Shown here: one piece after another, positions 1 to 11,440 of the stretch | How the letters are laid out: every line of letters begins with the position of its first letter | How positions within the stretch are numbered: the stretch's first letter is position 1 | Assembly (NCBI GenBank): GCA_007115705.1 | Contig: QXEO01001040.1 | Span: forward strand, 1-64,000 | DNA from: Dactylis glomerata | Taxonomy: Eukaryota > Streptophyta > Magnoliopsida > Poales > Poaceae | Reading direction: 5' to 3' | DNA: 64,000 bases | Notes under the pieces: generated by a model | What the model saw: the letters and a program-made list of their open reading frames with translations, nothing else | Databases searched by the model: none | What the model was told of the DNA's origin: nothing | Program-made: the position numbers and the translations under genes

Positions 1-275
1 CAAACCTATACGCCGGCGACCCCTTCTCACCGGCCACCGCGCTACTCCGAATTTTGCCATCCGGCGAGCTGATCGCTCGAGGAGAGAAGACACTCTCCTC
101 TTTCTAAAAAAAATCGGTCAGGAGAAATGACTGAACGGGCGTAGCTACGGCTCAACCCGATGAGTATGGGACCGATAAGACAGACACCATCCCCACCCGC
201 GAATCTCAAAGACAACATCAGACGGCTAGAAAAACGACTGTGCGCGAATTGATAAACAGCTAGCTGGTTTGTTTA

Positions 276-912
276 CAAAATCTTGATGTATGCCATGTGT
301 TCTCGCCCTGATTTGTCCATATGCTATGAGTTTGTTGAGTCGATACATGGCTAACCCTAGTAAAGAACATTGGAAGATTGTTCATGGATTTTCAGGTATC
401 TTCGTGGCACTTTCAAAGATTGTTTGAAGTTTGGTAGAAAGGAAAGGGACTGGACTTGTTGGCTAGGTGGTTCGGATTATGCTGTTGATTTGGATAGAGA
501 AGGTCCCGTACAGGTTAGTGTTTACTATTGTGATTGTGTTGTGTGAGTTTGAGGGCAACGTTGCAACCAATTGTTGCCCAATCTACTATGGGGCTGAATA
601 TATGGCTATTGCTGAAGCATGTAGAGAGTCTGTTTGGTTGAAAGGTTATATGCTGAGCTTTCTAGTGATGATTCTTGCGTAAACCTGTTTTGTGACAGTC
701 AAAGTGCTATATACTTAACTAAAGATCAAATGTTCCATGAGAGGAGCAAGAAACATTGATGCCAAATACCATGATGTGGGAAATGTGGTCGCTAAAGGTA
801 AACTCAAGGTATGCAAGATTAGTATCATGAGAATCCTGCTGATATGATGACAAAGTCAGTTTCTGTTGCTAAGTTTGAGCTTTGCTCAAGCTTAGTTGGT
901 ATAACTGTTTAG
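276..912 (+). pseudogene. Ty1/copia RT-RNase H remnant
   Basis: Translating in shifting frames gives the C-terminal part of a copia polyprotein. A segment like LMYAMCSRPDLSYAM comes first, then a YMANPSKEHW-type block, a DYAVDLDREG-like RNase H segment, AEYMAIAEAC, a CDSQSAIYLTKDQMFHER-like stretch, and an ending that resembles NPADMMTKSVSVAKFELC. The last stop is TAG at 910-912. These are the conserved RNase H landmarks of plant copia elements. The frame breaks several times, so this is a dead fragment. Gag, protease, integrase and most of the RT are missing upstream, where the window begins. Confidence 0.8.
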
Positions 913-1004
913 CCCTAGTGGCTGTTTGGCGCCGAAAGATTTTCTTGTTTGCTTAGGAGATTGTTGAAGTTCATGCTACAAGGAATTTATCTCAAGGTGG
1001 AGTT

Positions 1005-1310
1005 TGTTGTACGTTGATCCAAATTCTATAAGAAGGCTAACGACGAAGCGAAGTGAGGCCCGTCGCCGAGAGGCTTGGGCCCTAACAGGAACGCCTGTGG
1101 GGGGTGCGGGGGGCGACAGCCCCCCACGGTATGGATCGTTGCCGCCGCCTATATATATTTTTTTGTAAGCCGTCGGCTAGGTTTTATGACATCATAAGAT
1201 AATCTACGGCGTTTATAAACACACTTCCGATATAGTGAAGTTTTGCTGGCTGACGCCCGTGATTTTTACTTTTTTTGTTGGAGAGGTTTTTCATATTAAA
1301 TCTTATGTCT
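1005..1310 (+). repeat. Possible 3' LTR of the copia remnant
   Basis: A purine-rich stretch (ctcaaggtggag) at 991-1002 sits where a polypurine tract should be, shortly after the copia stop codon. It is followed by TGTTGTACG at 1005, a plausible LTR start. Inside there is a TATA-like run near 1148-1160 and a strong C/G run near 1090-1130. The right edge is a guess because no second LTR copy or TSD is visible in the window. Confidence 0.4.
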
Positions 1311-3028
1311 CCGTGCTGTGATTTTTTTTCGTTCTTTGTTATTGGCTATCGCTTTTGTAACACGATCTCATCTCATGCATATGGCCGCCGTGACGGCCGG
1401 TCGAGCTAATGCGGCCGGCAGCGCATCGATCGTCTGCAGGTCTGTTACTGTGTTACATGAAACTCTATCTGCAACGCCATGCTCGAATGCTAACGAACGC
1501 TGGTGTGCATGGTGCAATCAGATGCACGACTACTATTGTACTCCATCATGCATGTCAGCCAATCCCAGCACCACTTCATGGGGAACTTCTGCAAGTCCAC
1601 CCAATCAACGTCTAGCCAATGAGCCATTGTCTCGAAATTTCCAGGAAAAATGCATGATTGCCAACAGCTCGATCGTAACGTACGCACGTCGCTGAAACTA
1701 AACGCCTTTTAGCAATCAATCGGGTTGTGAGTTGGCCGGAGCCGGTCCCCGGGAAGCAGCACGCGAAGGATAATGGGAGGAGCGGCGGCATGAACAGGAG
1801 CTCCCAATCAATCAATGGCGTTACGGCCGGACCGTACCTGTTACGTGCACAGCAGCCAGCTAGCGCGCCGCTGGAGGCTCGGCGCCATCACTCCCTGTTG
1901 CGGCGTGGTCGCTGTCATGCCGGAGATCGATTCCGTACTGTGACCGGCCAGCTCGATCGACGATTCCGGCGTGCCGTTGCAGGAGTACATTAGCCATATT
2001 CGGCCGGCCAGCTGTTCAAAAGCTCCACCGGCGAGCACCATCGGACTACTTTCCTCTGCGCGGTCGCCGTCAAGAAAATGGAAGGAGGAGTGGAGGAACA
2101 AGGCCGCAATCATCTATATCGATATCTATACCAATATAAAAAAATACAGAAAGGGACAGATCTAACAAATTTTAACCATTAGATTGGCATCTAATGATCC
2201 AAAACGTCACCATCATTAGCGCTAAAACACCCTGAACGGATAACACACGGTCACACCGGTTCAGAAAAAAAAACACCCTCATTAGCGCTGATTCCCAGTC
2301 CGCCGCCACGCAGACCGCACCGCCGACGCCCCGACGCAGAACTCCGCTTGACGCCAGGCCTCCGCACGCAGACCTCCGCCCGACGCCCGACGCAATCCCG
2401 CCGCGGCTAGACGCCAGGCCGTCGCCGCCTCCGCCCGACGCCATCCCGCCACCACCGCACGACGCCGGCACGTCTCTCCGCTGCCGCATGCCGCCACGCC
2501 GTCGCCCGCCGCCTGCCGAGCGCTACCCGCTCTGTCTTCGCCGCGACTCCTCTTCCCACACATCCGTGTCGCATCCAAGCTCCCCATGGCCGCTTTCCTC
2601 CGCCTTTGTGTGCTCGCTCGCTGTTCCCAGGCCGTAGGCACCCGAGGTATATATGTTGTACGTCGTACGCCTCGATTCCCATGGCCGCCTTCAAACGGGA
2701 ACTGTGACGAGGCTGAGAGGTACGGTGCTCCAACGTCAATGATCTGCTGTGCCGAACCCTATCCATCAACCCTGCAGGTCTCTCTCTTTCAGTTAGGACC
2801 TGCTGGTCTCTCGATCTAGACTGCTGATCTCTCTCTCTCTTCGTTCCACATGAACAGTTTCTTCTAGGTTCTTCTTTTTTTCAGGAGATGGCAGTGTTGT
2901 GGGGGAAAGAGGAGGCAGAGGCGGAGGTGGGCATGCTGAAATTAGTCCTGGTGTGTATCCCCTATTAGGTGCATAATGGTAGAAACATGTAAGTCTAGCT
3001 CGAATGATATTTTTAAGCAGGTGCAGAA
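1311..3028. other. Unassigned GC-rich stretch
   Basis: I recognise no gene or transposon here. The stretch at 2300-2560 is very rich in CGCC/GACGCC words, which looks like GC-rich leader or simple-repeat sequence. CT-rich runs near 2770-2850 resemble a plant 5' leader. A minus-strand reading frame at 1841-2113 (90 codons) has mixed codon use and no recognisable domain. This may be low-copy DNA next to a lost gene, or an old transposon. Confidence 0.35.
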
Positions 3029-3300
3029 CACTAGTGGAAAAAGAGGCTTCTATCCGCCACTTTTAGTCTCCAAACTATTTGGGCCGAGACTAAAGGGGGC
3101 ATTAGTCCCGGTTCGTGCCGCTGGGGTACGGCCAGCACTAGTCCCGGTTCGTAATGGACCTTTAGTCCCGTCGGGGGTGGCGGGCAGAACCCCACTAGCG
3201 GCGGCCTCTTAGTCCGGCCCGTGTTAACAACCGGGACTAAAGGGCGACCTTTAATCCCGGCCTTTAACACGGCCCGGGACTAAAGGCCCCGCCTATAAAA
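3029..3300. repeat. CACTA terminal and subterminal repeats
   Basis: After the terminal CACTAGTGG, short words such as GGGACTAAAGG, TTTAGTCCCGG and AGTCCCGGTTCGT recur many times in both orientations up to the promoter. In En/Spm elements such arrays bind the element-encoded TNPA-type protein. The inverted copies can form hairpins, which often give rise to small RNAs. Confidence 0.8.
3293..3300 (+). promoter_or_regulatory. Putative TATA box of the CACTA transposase
   Basis: The sequence cctataaaatgg lies directly after the subterminal repeat array, which is where En/Spm promoters are found. A roughly 670 bp AT-rich stretch, probably leader and first intron, separates it from the first TNP2 coding block. 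That block is preceded by a possible splice acceptor (aatgcag) at 3975. Confidence 0.5.
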
Positions 3301-3975
3301 TGGAGCTTCTCTTCCCCCGAGCCTGCCAGTACACTAATGGTGGTCGGAAGCTTGGCTTGAGTGGGGAGGTCATGCCCAATTTTTTTTATCAAAATTATCT
3401 AAGATTTTGAGTTATTTCATCTATCCAATTGGTTCAAAAGGTTAGCAACTTCACTCTCTCATCTTTAATTGCTAATTAGCTCATATATGCTCTAGATGTG
3501 GTGAGATTTGTGGCTTTAATTTGGGAGTAATTATGGGAGTTTATTTGATTTATATAGAATTTGAGCTAAATTAATTCCTTAGTTTGCACATGTGTAGAGG
3601 TGGTGTACTTGTATGTTGACCAAAATGAGTATGGAGTAGAAATTTGTCATGCACATATATAGCTCTTTTTATGCTCAAAAAAATAGAGGGATTTGTGGAG
3701 TAATTAATGTTAGAAAGTAATGTGGGGGTAATTGTGAGCTTATGTGATTTACAATAATAACTTTTGAGTAGGATTTGTTTGCAATAATAACTTGTAAGTA
3801 TGAGGCATTTTCTTGATTGATTTCCATGCACATAGCTCTTTTATTTATTCCAAGAAAATAGAGGGATTTGTGGAGTAATTTTAGAGAGTAATGTGGGGGT
3901 ATATATGATTTATATGCAATGTGAGTTCATTCCTTGTATTAATTTGGTTTATTATATACTTACATAATAATGCAG

Positions 3976-6173
3976 ATGAACCGGCAATGGATGTACGGTA
4001 GCCGAGTCTCAAGCGAGTTCATTAAGGGCTTACAGGATTTCCTCCGTGTGGCTGATGCGAACAAGCGGAATGGTTTTGTTGTCTGTCCATGTAGTGTGTG
4101 TAAGAATCAGAAGAATTACTCTTCCTCAAGAACCCTTCACGTGCACCTGCTTCAGCACGGTTTCATGCCCAGCTACAATTGTTGGACCAAGCACGGAGAA
4201 AGAGGTGTTACAATGGAAGACAATGAAGAAGAGGATGATGACAACTATCCTGGATTCCCTGAATACGGTGATACTTTCATGGGAGAAGCTGAAGGGGGAG
4301 CTGAAGGGGAAGCTGAAGGAGACCACATGATGAGCCCCCTGATGATCTCGGTCGGACCATTGCTGATGCACGAGAGAATACAAAACTAATAAGGAGAGGG
4401 AGAAGTTGGATCGCATGTTAGAGGATCACAAAAAGTCCTTATACCCAAACTGCCAAAATGGTCTGAAAAAGCTGGGTAGCACACTTGAATTGCTGAAATG
4501 GAAGGCAGAGGAAGGTCTATCTGACTCCGGATTTGAAAAGTTGCTGAAAAGATGAGGAATATGCTTCCAAAGGATAACGAATTGCCCACCAGTACGTACG
4601 AAGCCAAAGAAGATTGTCTGCCCTCTAGGTTTAGAGGTTCAGAAGATACATGCATGTCCTAATGACTGCATCCTCTATCGTGGTGACTACGAGAATTGAC
4701 TGAATGCCCGATATGCACTGCATTGCAGTATAATCAGAGGAGATGACTCCGGTGATGTTGAGGGCGAGCCCCCCAAGAAGAGGGTTCCTGCCAATGATGT
4801 GGTCTGCTCCGATAATACCACGGTTGAAACGTTTGTTTCGGTGCAAAGAGCATGCCAATTTATTGCGATGGCACAAAGAGGATCGTTTGTCAGACAGGAG
4901 TGAGACACCCCGCTGATGGGTCTCAATGGAGAAAGATCGACAATAAGTTTAAAGATTTTGCAGGTGACACAAGGAACATACGGTTTGGTCTAAGTACAGA
5001 TGGCTTCAATCCTTTTGGGGAGCAGAGCTCCAGTCATAGTACCTGGCCCGTGACTCTATGCATCTATAACCTTCCTCCTTGGTTGTGCATGAAGCGGAAG
5101 TTCATTATGATGCCAGTGCTCATCCAAGGTCCGAAGCAACCCGGCAACGATATTGATGTGTACCTAAGGCCATTAGTTGATGAACTTTTAGAGCTGTGGG
5201 CCAAACCAGGTGTACGTGTGTGGGATGAGCACAAACAAGAGGAATTTGACTTACGAGGGTTGCTGTTCGTTACCATCAATGATTGTCCTGCTCTTAGTAA
5301 CATTTCAGGACATACAAACAAGGGATACAAGGCATGCACGCACTGTTTACAAGAGACTGAAAGTATATATTTAGCTAATTGTAAGAAGAATGTGTACCTA
5401 TCGCACCGTTGATTTCTTAGCAAAACTCATGCCGTAAGAAAAAAAAAGGCAAGCATTTCAACGGTAAGGCAGATCACCGGGACAAGCCTAAGGAACATAC
5501 TGGTGATGATTATTCGATATGTTCAAAGATATAGAAGTAATCTTTGGAAAGGGTCCTGGCGGACAATCTGTTCCGCATGATGCAGATGGAACGCACCCAT
5601 GTGGAAGAAGAAATCTATATTTTGGGAGCTTGAGTATTGGAAATTCCTAGAAATCCACTCTGCAATCGACGTGATGCATGTGACAAATCTTTGCGTGAAC
5701 CTGCTAGGCTTCTTGGTTGTGTATGGGAAGACAAAAGATACAAAGGAAGCTCGACAGGACCTGCAACATGTGAAAGACCCAGAAGACCAACATCCAGAAC
5801 TGTTTCAAGGTCGCGCCAGCTACGCTCTACTAAAGAAGAGAAGATCACCTTTTTTGAATGCCTGAACAGTATCAAGGTCCCGCTAGATTCTCATCAAATA
5901 TAAAGAGAATAATAAATGGCAGAGAAAAAGTTCCAAAACCTAAAGTCTCATGACTGCCACGTGATTAGATTCATGCAATTGCTTCCAGTTGCATGAGGGG
6001 CTTCTACCGGAAATGTTCGACTAGCAATTGTGAAGCTATGTGCATTCCTCAATGCAATATCTCAGAAGGTAATCAATCCAGAAGATCTACCATGGTTACA
6101 GAATGATGTGGCCCAATGTCTTGTCAGCTTCGAGCTGGTGTTCCCACCATCGTTCTTTAATATTATGACGCAC
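3976..6173 (+). pseudogene. Broken TNP2 transposase (CACTA)
   Basis: The first block (from ATG 3976 to about 4389) has the transposase-associated N-terminal domain. It starts NRQWMYGSRVSSEFIKG, with a CPCSVCKNQ zinc-type motif and a histidine-rich HVHLLQHGF segment, then an acidic tail. Further pieces follow in other frames. The best is 4852-5412, which contains FGLSTDGFNPFG, the conserved region around the first catalytic aspartate of TNP2, and a CTHC motif. Decayed pieces continue to 6173. Several frameshifts and stops separate the blocks, and the C-terminal half of the protein is absent. The cut-and-paste enzyme is therefore non-functional here. Confidence 0.85.
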
Positions 6174-7685
6174 TGATGACCCACAAGTATAGGGGTGTAT
6201 TGTAGTACTTTCGATAAATAAGAGTGTCGAACCCAACGAGGAGCAGAAGGTGTTGATGAGTGGTTTTGATCAAGGATTCACTGTAAATACTAGCAAACAG
6301 GTTTTCAGGGGTATTTGGTAATACGAGTAAATAAAGTGCGAGTAAATAAAAGACAGTAGTAACAATTGCAGCAAGTGGCCCAATCCTTTCTTCAGCAAAG
6401 GACAAGCCGGTTGTGCAACTTATAATAACCAAACGTTCTCGAGGACACATGGAGTTTCTGTCAAGAGCTGTCGCTTCATAAAGCCAATAGTCTTTATTGG
6501 TTTGATAGGTGTTATGGTGGTGAACCTGTGCTAGTGCACTACCCTTACTAGGATAAATACACACTTGTGATTATACCCCTTGCAAGCATCCGCAAATACA
6601 AAAAAGTAATTAAGATAAATCTAACCACAGCCTTAAGCTCTAAGATCCTACGCTCCCTGGTGCAATGATTTCCCAACGGACGTTTAGGTTTCTGTCACTC
6701 CAGCAACCCCACAATTGGTAGCCAAATACACAATGCATCTCACTAGGCCCATAAATGGTGAAGTATCATGTAGTCGACGTTCACATGACACCACTAGTGA
6801 AATAGCACCACAACAATATCAAACCATTAAATATTTCTCAACAATAATTCACTACTAACATCTTGACTTCTCTCATGTCCTCAAGAACTAAATGAACTAC
6901 TCACAAGACATCATATGGATCATGATCAGAAGTGAAATAATGGTAAATAACAATCTGAACATAAACCTTAATTCAATGGTTCCACTCAATAGCATCAACT
7001 ACAAGAGTAATCAACACCAGGAAAGTTTCCCCTATGAATATAACAAGATCCAACTCAAGATGTTACAGCGGGATGGCGTGGTGATGGTGGAGATGAAGGT
7101 GCTGGTGATGGAGATGATGATGATGATGATGATCCCGATGAAGTCCGGTGCGATGGTGATGACGATGGCGACGATCTCCCCTCTCCGGGAAGGAATTTCC
7201 CCGGCAGATTTCTGCCTGCCGGAGAGCTTTTCTCTCTCTGGTGTTTTCCACCCCGCAGAGGCAGCGGTGTCTAACTCTGAGCCTCCCCTCTGACTTAGGT
7301 TTTCGGGGACGATGAAGTACGCGAAGGGGCGAGACCAGAAGTGGGCCAGGGTGGCCTCACACAGGGCTGGCGCGGCCAGGGGGCAGGCCGCGCCACCCTG
7401 GCGTGAGGGCCCCTCCTGGCTCCTCTCGACTCCTCCTTCTGGCTTCCTGAGTCTTCTGGGAAAATATAATTTCTTGGTATTTTTCTAGAATTTTCCTGAT
7501 CTTCAAAATATGGTCCCTTGATGGTCCTTTTTCCAGCAGAATCCTGACTCCGGCAGCAAATCCTCCAATGATCATCAAACATGTGAAAACAAAGGAAATA
7601 ACATAAGTATCAACTCTGAATATGAAATATATCAATGAATACAGTAAATTATGATACAAAATAGTGATGCAAAATGGACGTATCA
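6174..7685 (-). repeat. 3' LTR of element A
   Basis: On the minus strand the LTR starts TGATACGTCC (ending at 7685) and finishes with TGGGTCATCA (at 6174), the TG...CA ends expected of an LTR. It pairs with 15094-16599. By eye the two copies differ at roughly 30 sites in 1.5 kb plus a few indels, including an ATG-trinucleotide run that is 9 bp longer here, near 7112-7130. Confidence 0.92.
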
Positions 7686-7701
7686 ACCCCCCAAGCTTAG
7701 A
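7686..7701 (-). other. Polypurine tract of element A
   Basis: Read on the minus strand, AAGCTTGGGGGGGT directly abuts the LTR start TGATACG. This is the expected site for priming plus-strand DNA synthesis and confirms that the left LTR is the 3' LTR. Confidence 0.8.
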
Positions 7702-9375
7702 CCTCGCTTGTCCCCAAGCGAAAACTAAACTCGGTAAACATGACCACAGGTTTATGGAGTGAAGTGTCGATAATAAAAATACGGACAAGAAGCATCACAT
7801 TCACCAAGGCACAAATTATAATAGACAGCAACTTCCCTTTATAAGATATAGACTTGCAATAGGTAAAAGGGAATCACATGTAAAGATGCACAAGGTAAAC
7901 TATAATTGGCAATGGCAAACCTTAGTTCTTGGTCAAAGAATGATGAACAAGCTATTCTTTCTTTTAAACGGAGCCTTTTAAAACAGAGCTAATATAGCAA
8001 AGACCATATGCTCAACAAAATAAACTTTTGCATTCATAGAAAGCTTTCAAAGATATATTCCTTCAGACAAAAGCATTATACAAAACAAGGAAGATAGTAA
8101 ACATGATTAAACTGATCAATATATGGATGAGTGAAACATAACAACTCAAATGCTTGCTTGAGATAGAGGGAAATAGGTTGACTCAACATAAAAGTAAAAG
8201 ATAGGCCCTTAGCAGAGGGAAGCAGGGATTAAACATGTGCTAGAGCTTTTTATTTGCAAAACAGAGGTAAAAAGTTATTTTGAGAGGTGGTTGCTTTTGT
8301 CAACGACTAGCAACGGAGTTCTTGATATCTTCCATACTAAACAAGTGAGAGCGGTTCTGAGATGTTTGATTAATTGGCACATTGGTGCTCTTTTATAGCT
8401 TTGCACTCCTCCCCACCTGTTTCCTTTCTCAAACCATGGCTAACCGATTCCATCGGGTGCCGACCAACTTTCACATACCATGGAGGAGTGCTCTTTTCTT
8501 TCTTTTCTTTTTGAGATTATAATGGTCTGACCAGCTCCCTTGCAAAATTAGTGACGAGCAGATGAAGCTGCCTAGTCGAGGGGTACTTAATTTAGTATGG
8601 AAGATAACAAACCCATCCACTACGTCCTCATGAGCTAAAAACAGTGGCACAAAATGAGAAGTATTTGAAGATTTTTGAAAGGTAGCACATGAAAATTTAC
8701 TTGGAATGGCTTGAAATACCATGCATAGGGATTTCTAGTGGACTCTTTGGAAGTGACTTGGCTTTGGGATTTGGATGCACGAGAAGTATTCCCTCTCAGT
8801 ACAGGTTTTTGGCTAGCAAGGCTGGGTAGCAAGCATAAGAGTTGCATGAAACAGACAAACATACATATAATAAGAACAATCATGCAAACTCCCTTGAAGG
8901 TACAATGATTTTGACCTTAGGAATAACAATGCTTATAAGCCAAACATGAAGGATAAACTGAAGTGATGTAACTACAAGCACTTCTTATTCTTTTCTACTC
9001 AAACCTCAAGGTAAAGTTGCTACTGACCAAGCTAGGTTTGCCAAAACCAACTAAATTTACTCATGCTCCCAGAGTGATACCAATACCAAGCAACAAGACT
9101 AGTCATACAAGAGAGATTGCAAACTAACATAAAGTGTGCGGAAAGTAAACGATAAAACTTCTCATTAATATTTCATTATCGCAACTCACACCAAGGGATA
9201 CATAGATAACCAACTAAGGAGGATACTTCCAAACTGCAAACTATTCTATAAGATAACTTCTCTATTCATGATATGACTCTACTTGAAAAGTAAATGAGCA
9301 AAAGGTAATGATGTGATACCATGGCACTCCCCCAAGCTTGGAACAAGCCAAGGGGATGCCTATACCGATGACGAA
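7702..9375 (-). other. Non-coding 3' region of element A
   Basis: No credible reading frame is present. Read on the minus strand, this stretch resembles the 3' internal region of element B (33632-35549). For example, the block around 8420-8520 with its cactcctcc and gattccatcgggtg words reappears in reverse complement near 34710-34800. A second polypurine-like stretch lies near 9330-9345. Long 3' non-coding regions are common in Athila-type elements. Confidence 0.6.
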
Positions 9376-9909
9376 TTACTCCTTGGGTGGTGGCGGTGGA
9401 TAATCTTTAATAAGCTTCTCAATCAAATCTTTCAGATCATCAATCTTGTGCTCGAGGTTACGAATCATCTCAGAATTGTGCTCAACACGGTTCATGAACC
9501 TGTCAGCAAGAGAATCCCAGCTCTTGGAATTATTTCCCCATCCTTATTCACTCTTGGAGCTTTCTATCCCTGCATTGTTAGAACGATCTATATCCCAGCC
9601 AGAGGGTAATCGTGATCTGGGCACCTTTTGAAACTGATGTTCATGAATTAGAGTATGGAAAGGATTTTGGCCTGACGGAGATGTCTGTGGAGCTAAGGTG
9701 TGACGCGACACACCCCCTCCGGTCCTTATGCGAGCACTCTTCTTGAACTTGTCATGATCTGTCACCAACCCTATGCTGGCAATCATGGTGTTTGGCCTTG
9801 AACTTTGATCTTCCTCCTCGTCTTCACTTTCAACCTCTTCTTTCAGCCGGAAGTCTTTGGTGTCATCTTCCGGAGGTGTCTTCTCCTTATCATCGCTTGA
9901 AGAGGCCAT
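9376..9909 (-). pseudogene. 3' accessory ORF of element A
   Basis: From ATG at 9909 the frame reads MASSSDDKEKTPPEDD and then an acidic segment. After that come a basic stretch and a C-terminal part with heptad-like spacing (RNLEHKIDDLKDLIEKL) ending PPPPKE before TAA at 9376-9378. The only interruption is an in-frame TAA at 9544-9546, and the frame carries on past it. A purine-rich GGGGGAG tract lies just before the ATG. The position after integrase is where Athila elements carry their env-like gene, but I see no signal peptide or membrane segment. The function is unknown; coiled-coil formation is plausible. Confidence 0.6.
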
Positions 9910-10247
9910 GGCTCCCCCAAACTTAAGATCAACACCTGACAGAAACAGCTCGAAACAAAACACGACGAGAAAACAATATACAGACCTCGGGGACTCCGGG
10001 GGGTTAAATAGGCAAAAATTATACATCGAAACGAAATCACAGAAGGAAACCGGGACGGAAACGAGTTCCGGGGTGCTCTCACACCTGGGTGGCGCGGCCA
10101 GGGGTGGGCCCGCGCCACCTATGTGTGAGAAGCACACGGACTCCTTTTCCTGCCCGTTTTCGTCTCGTGATTTTTCATATTTAGTAAAAACAGCAAAAAT
10201 ATTAAAGACAGAGCTTTTCGCGAAACTTCTCTGACTAGAACTGTTAC

Positions 10248-11440
10248 CTATTCGAAAACGAACTCTCCAGGTACCTGCAATTTTTCTTGGATGAATTCTT
10301 CCAGAGAAACTGTTTCAATAACATCAACATCTTCATTATAAGAATCTCCAGAAATATAATGTTTGAGTCTTTGCCCATTCACCACTTGTGTAGAGTCATC
10401 CTTTAGTGAAGCAATCTTAATAGCACCTGAGCGATACACTTCCTCAATAACATATGGTCCTTCCCATTTTGAAAGTAATTTTCCTGCAAAAAATCTGAGA
10501 CGAGACCTATACAATAGAACTTTCTCACCAACATGAAACTCTCTCTTAAGAATTCTCTTATCATGCCATTTCTTGACTTTCTCTTTGAAAGTCTGGCATT
10601 CTCATACGCTTCATTTCTCCACTCATCTAGAGAACTCACATCTAATAACCTTTTCTTACCAGCTAGTTTAAAATCTCTGTTAAGCTCTCTCACTGCCCAA
10701 AAAGCTTTGTGTTCTAATTCTAAGGGCAAATGACACGCTTTTCCGTAAACCATCTTATAAGGAGACATACCCATGGGGTTCTTATAAGCAGTTCTATAAG
10801 CCCATAAAGCATCGTTTAACTTACTAGCCCAATTTTTCCTAGATCTATTGACAGTCTTCTGCAAGATAGACTTGATTTCTCTATTAGAAAGCTCTACCTG
10901 CCCACTAGTTTGGGGATGATAAGCAAAAGCAATTCTATGATTAACATCATATTTAGCAAGAGTTTTTCTAAAACCACCGTGAATAAAATGAGAACCTCCG
11001 TCCGTCACAAGATATCTAGGCACACCAAACCTAGGAAAAATAACATCCTTAAGCATTTTTAACGAGGTCTCACCATTGGCACTCTTTGTAGGTATGGCTT
11101 CTACCCATTTAGTAACATAATCAACAGCAACAAGTATATGGGTATAGCCTTTTGAAGGAGGAAAAGGACCCATAAAGTCAAATCCCCAACAATCAAACGG
11201 TTCAATAACAAGAGTGTAACTCATAGGCATTTCATTGCGTCTAGAAATATTACCAACTCTTTGACATTCATCGCAAGATAAAACATACCTTCTGGCATCT
11301 TTAAAGAGGGCTGGCCAATAAAAACCTGATTATAGAACCTTCTGCACGGTTCTATCTCCAGCATGATGCCCTCCATAGGCGCTGCTATGGCATTTTCTTA
11401 ATATCTCTTGTTGCTCATATTCCGGTACACATCTTCTCAT
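10248..11440 (-). pseudogene. Integrase of element A (broken)
   Basis: A zinc-binding region (HSSAYGGHHAGDRT, then CDECQR) comes first. The catalytic core follows, with its acidic residues in FDFMGPFP, VTDGGSHF and GQVELSNRE, and then a C-terminal GPYVIEEVYRSG module that binds DNA. The enzyme would join retrotransposon DNA to the chromosome in the nucleus. An in-frame TAA at 11330-11332 breaks the zinc region, and a frameshift near 10,550 separates the core from the C-terminal module. The protein otherwise continues to the stop at 10248. Confidence 0.88.

Larger units (their letters stand above)
3029..6173 (+). mobile_element. CACTA (En/Spm) transposon, left part only
   Basis: The element begins with CACTAGTGGAAAAAG at 3029, the terminal signature of grass CACTA elements, preceded by gaa as a possible 3 bp target duplication. 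Subterminal repeats, a TATA box and TNP2 transposase pieces follow in the expected order. The sequence stops at 6173, where the LTR of element A begins. No matching right-hand terminal repeat was found elsewhere in the window, so the right part was deleted or lies outside it. Confidence 0.88.

Noticed and set aside
1841..2113. Minus-strand 90-codon ORF with some GC-rich third positions
   Set aside because: No domain, no supported start or splice sites, and codon use is mixed. Left as an unassigned region.
9313..9345. TGATACCATGG next to a purine tract as another LTR start in A
   Set aside because: It resembles the junction at 7686, but no LTR copy follows. More likely a secondary polypurine-like tract.
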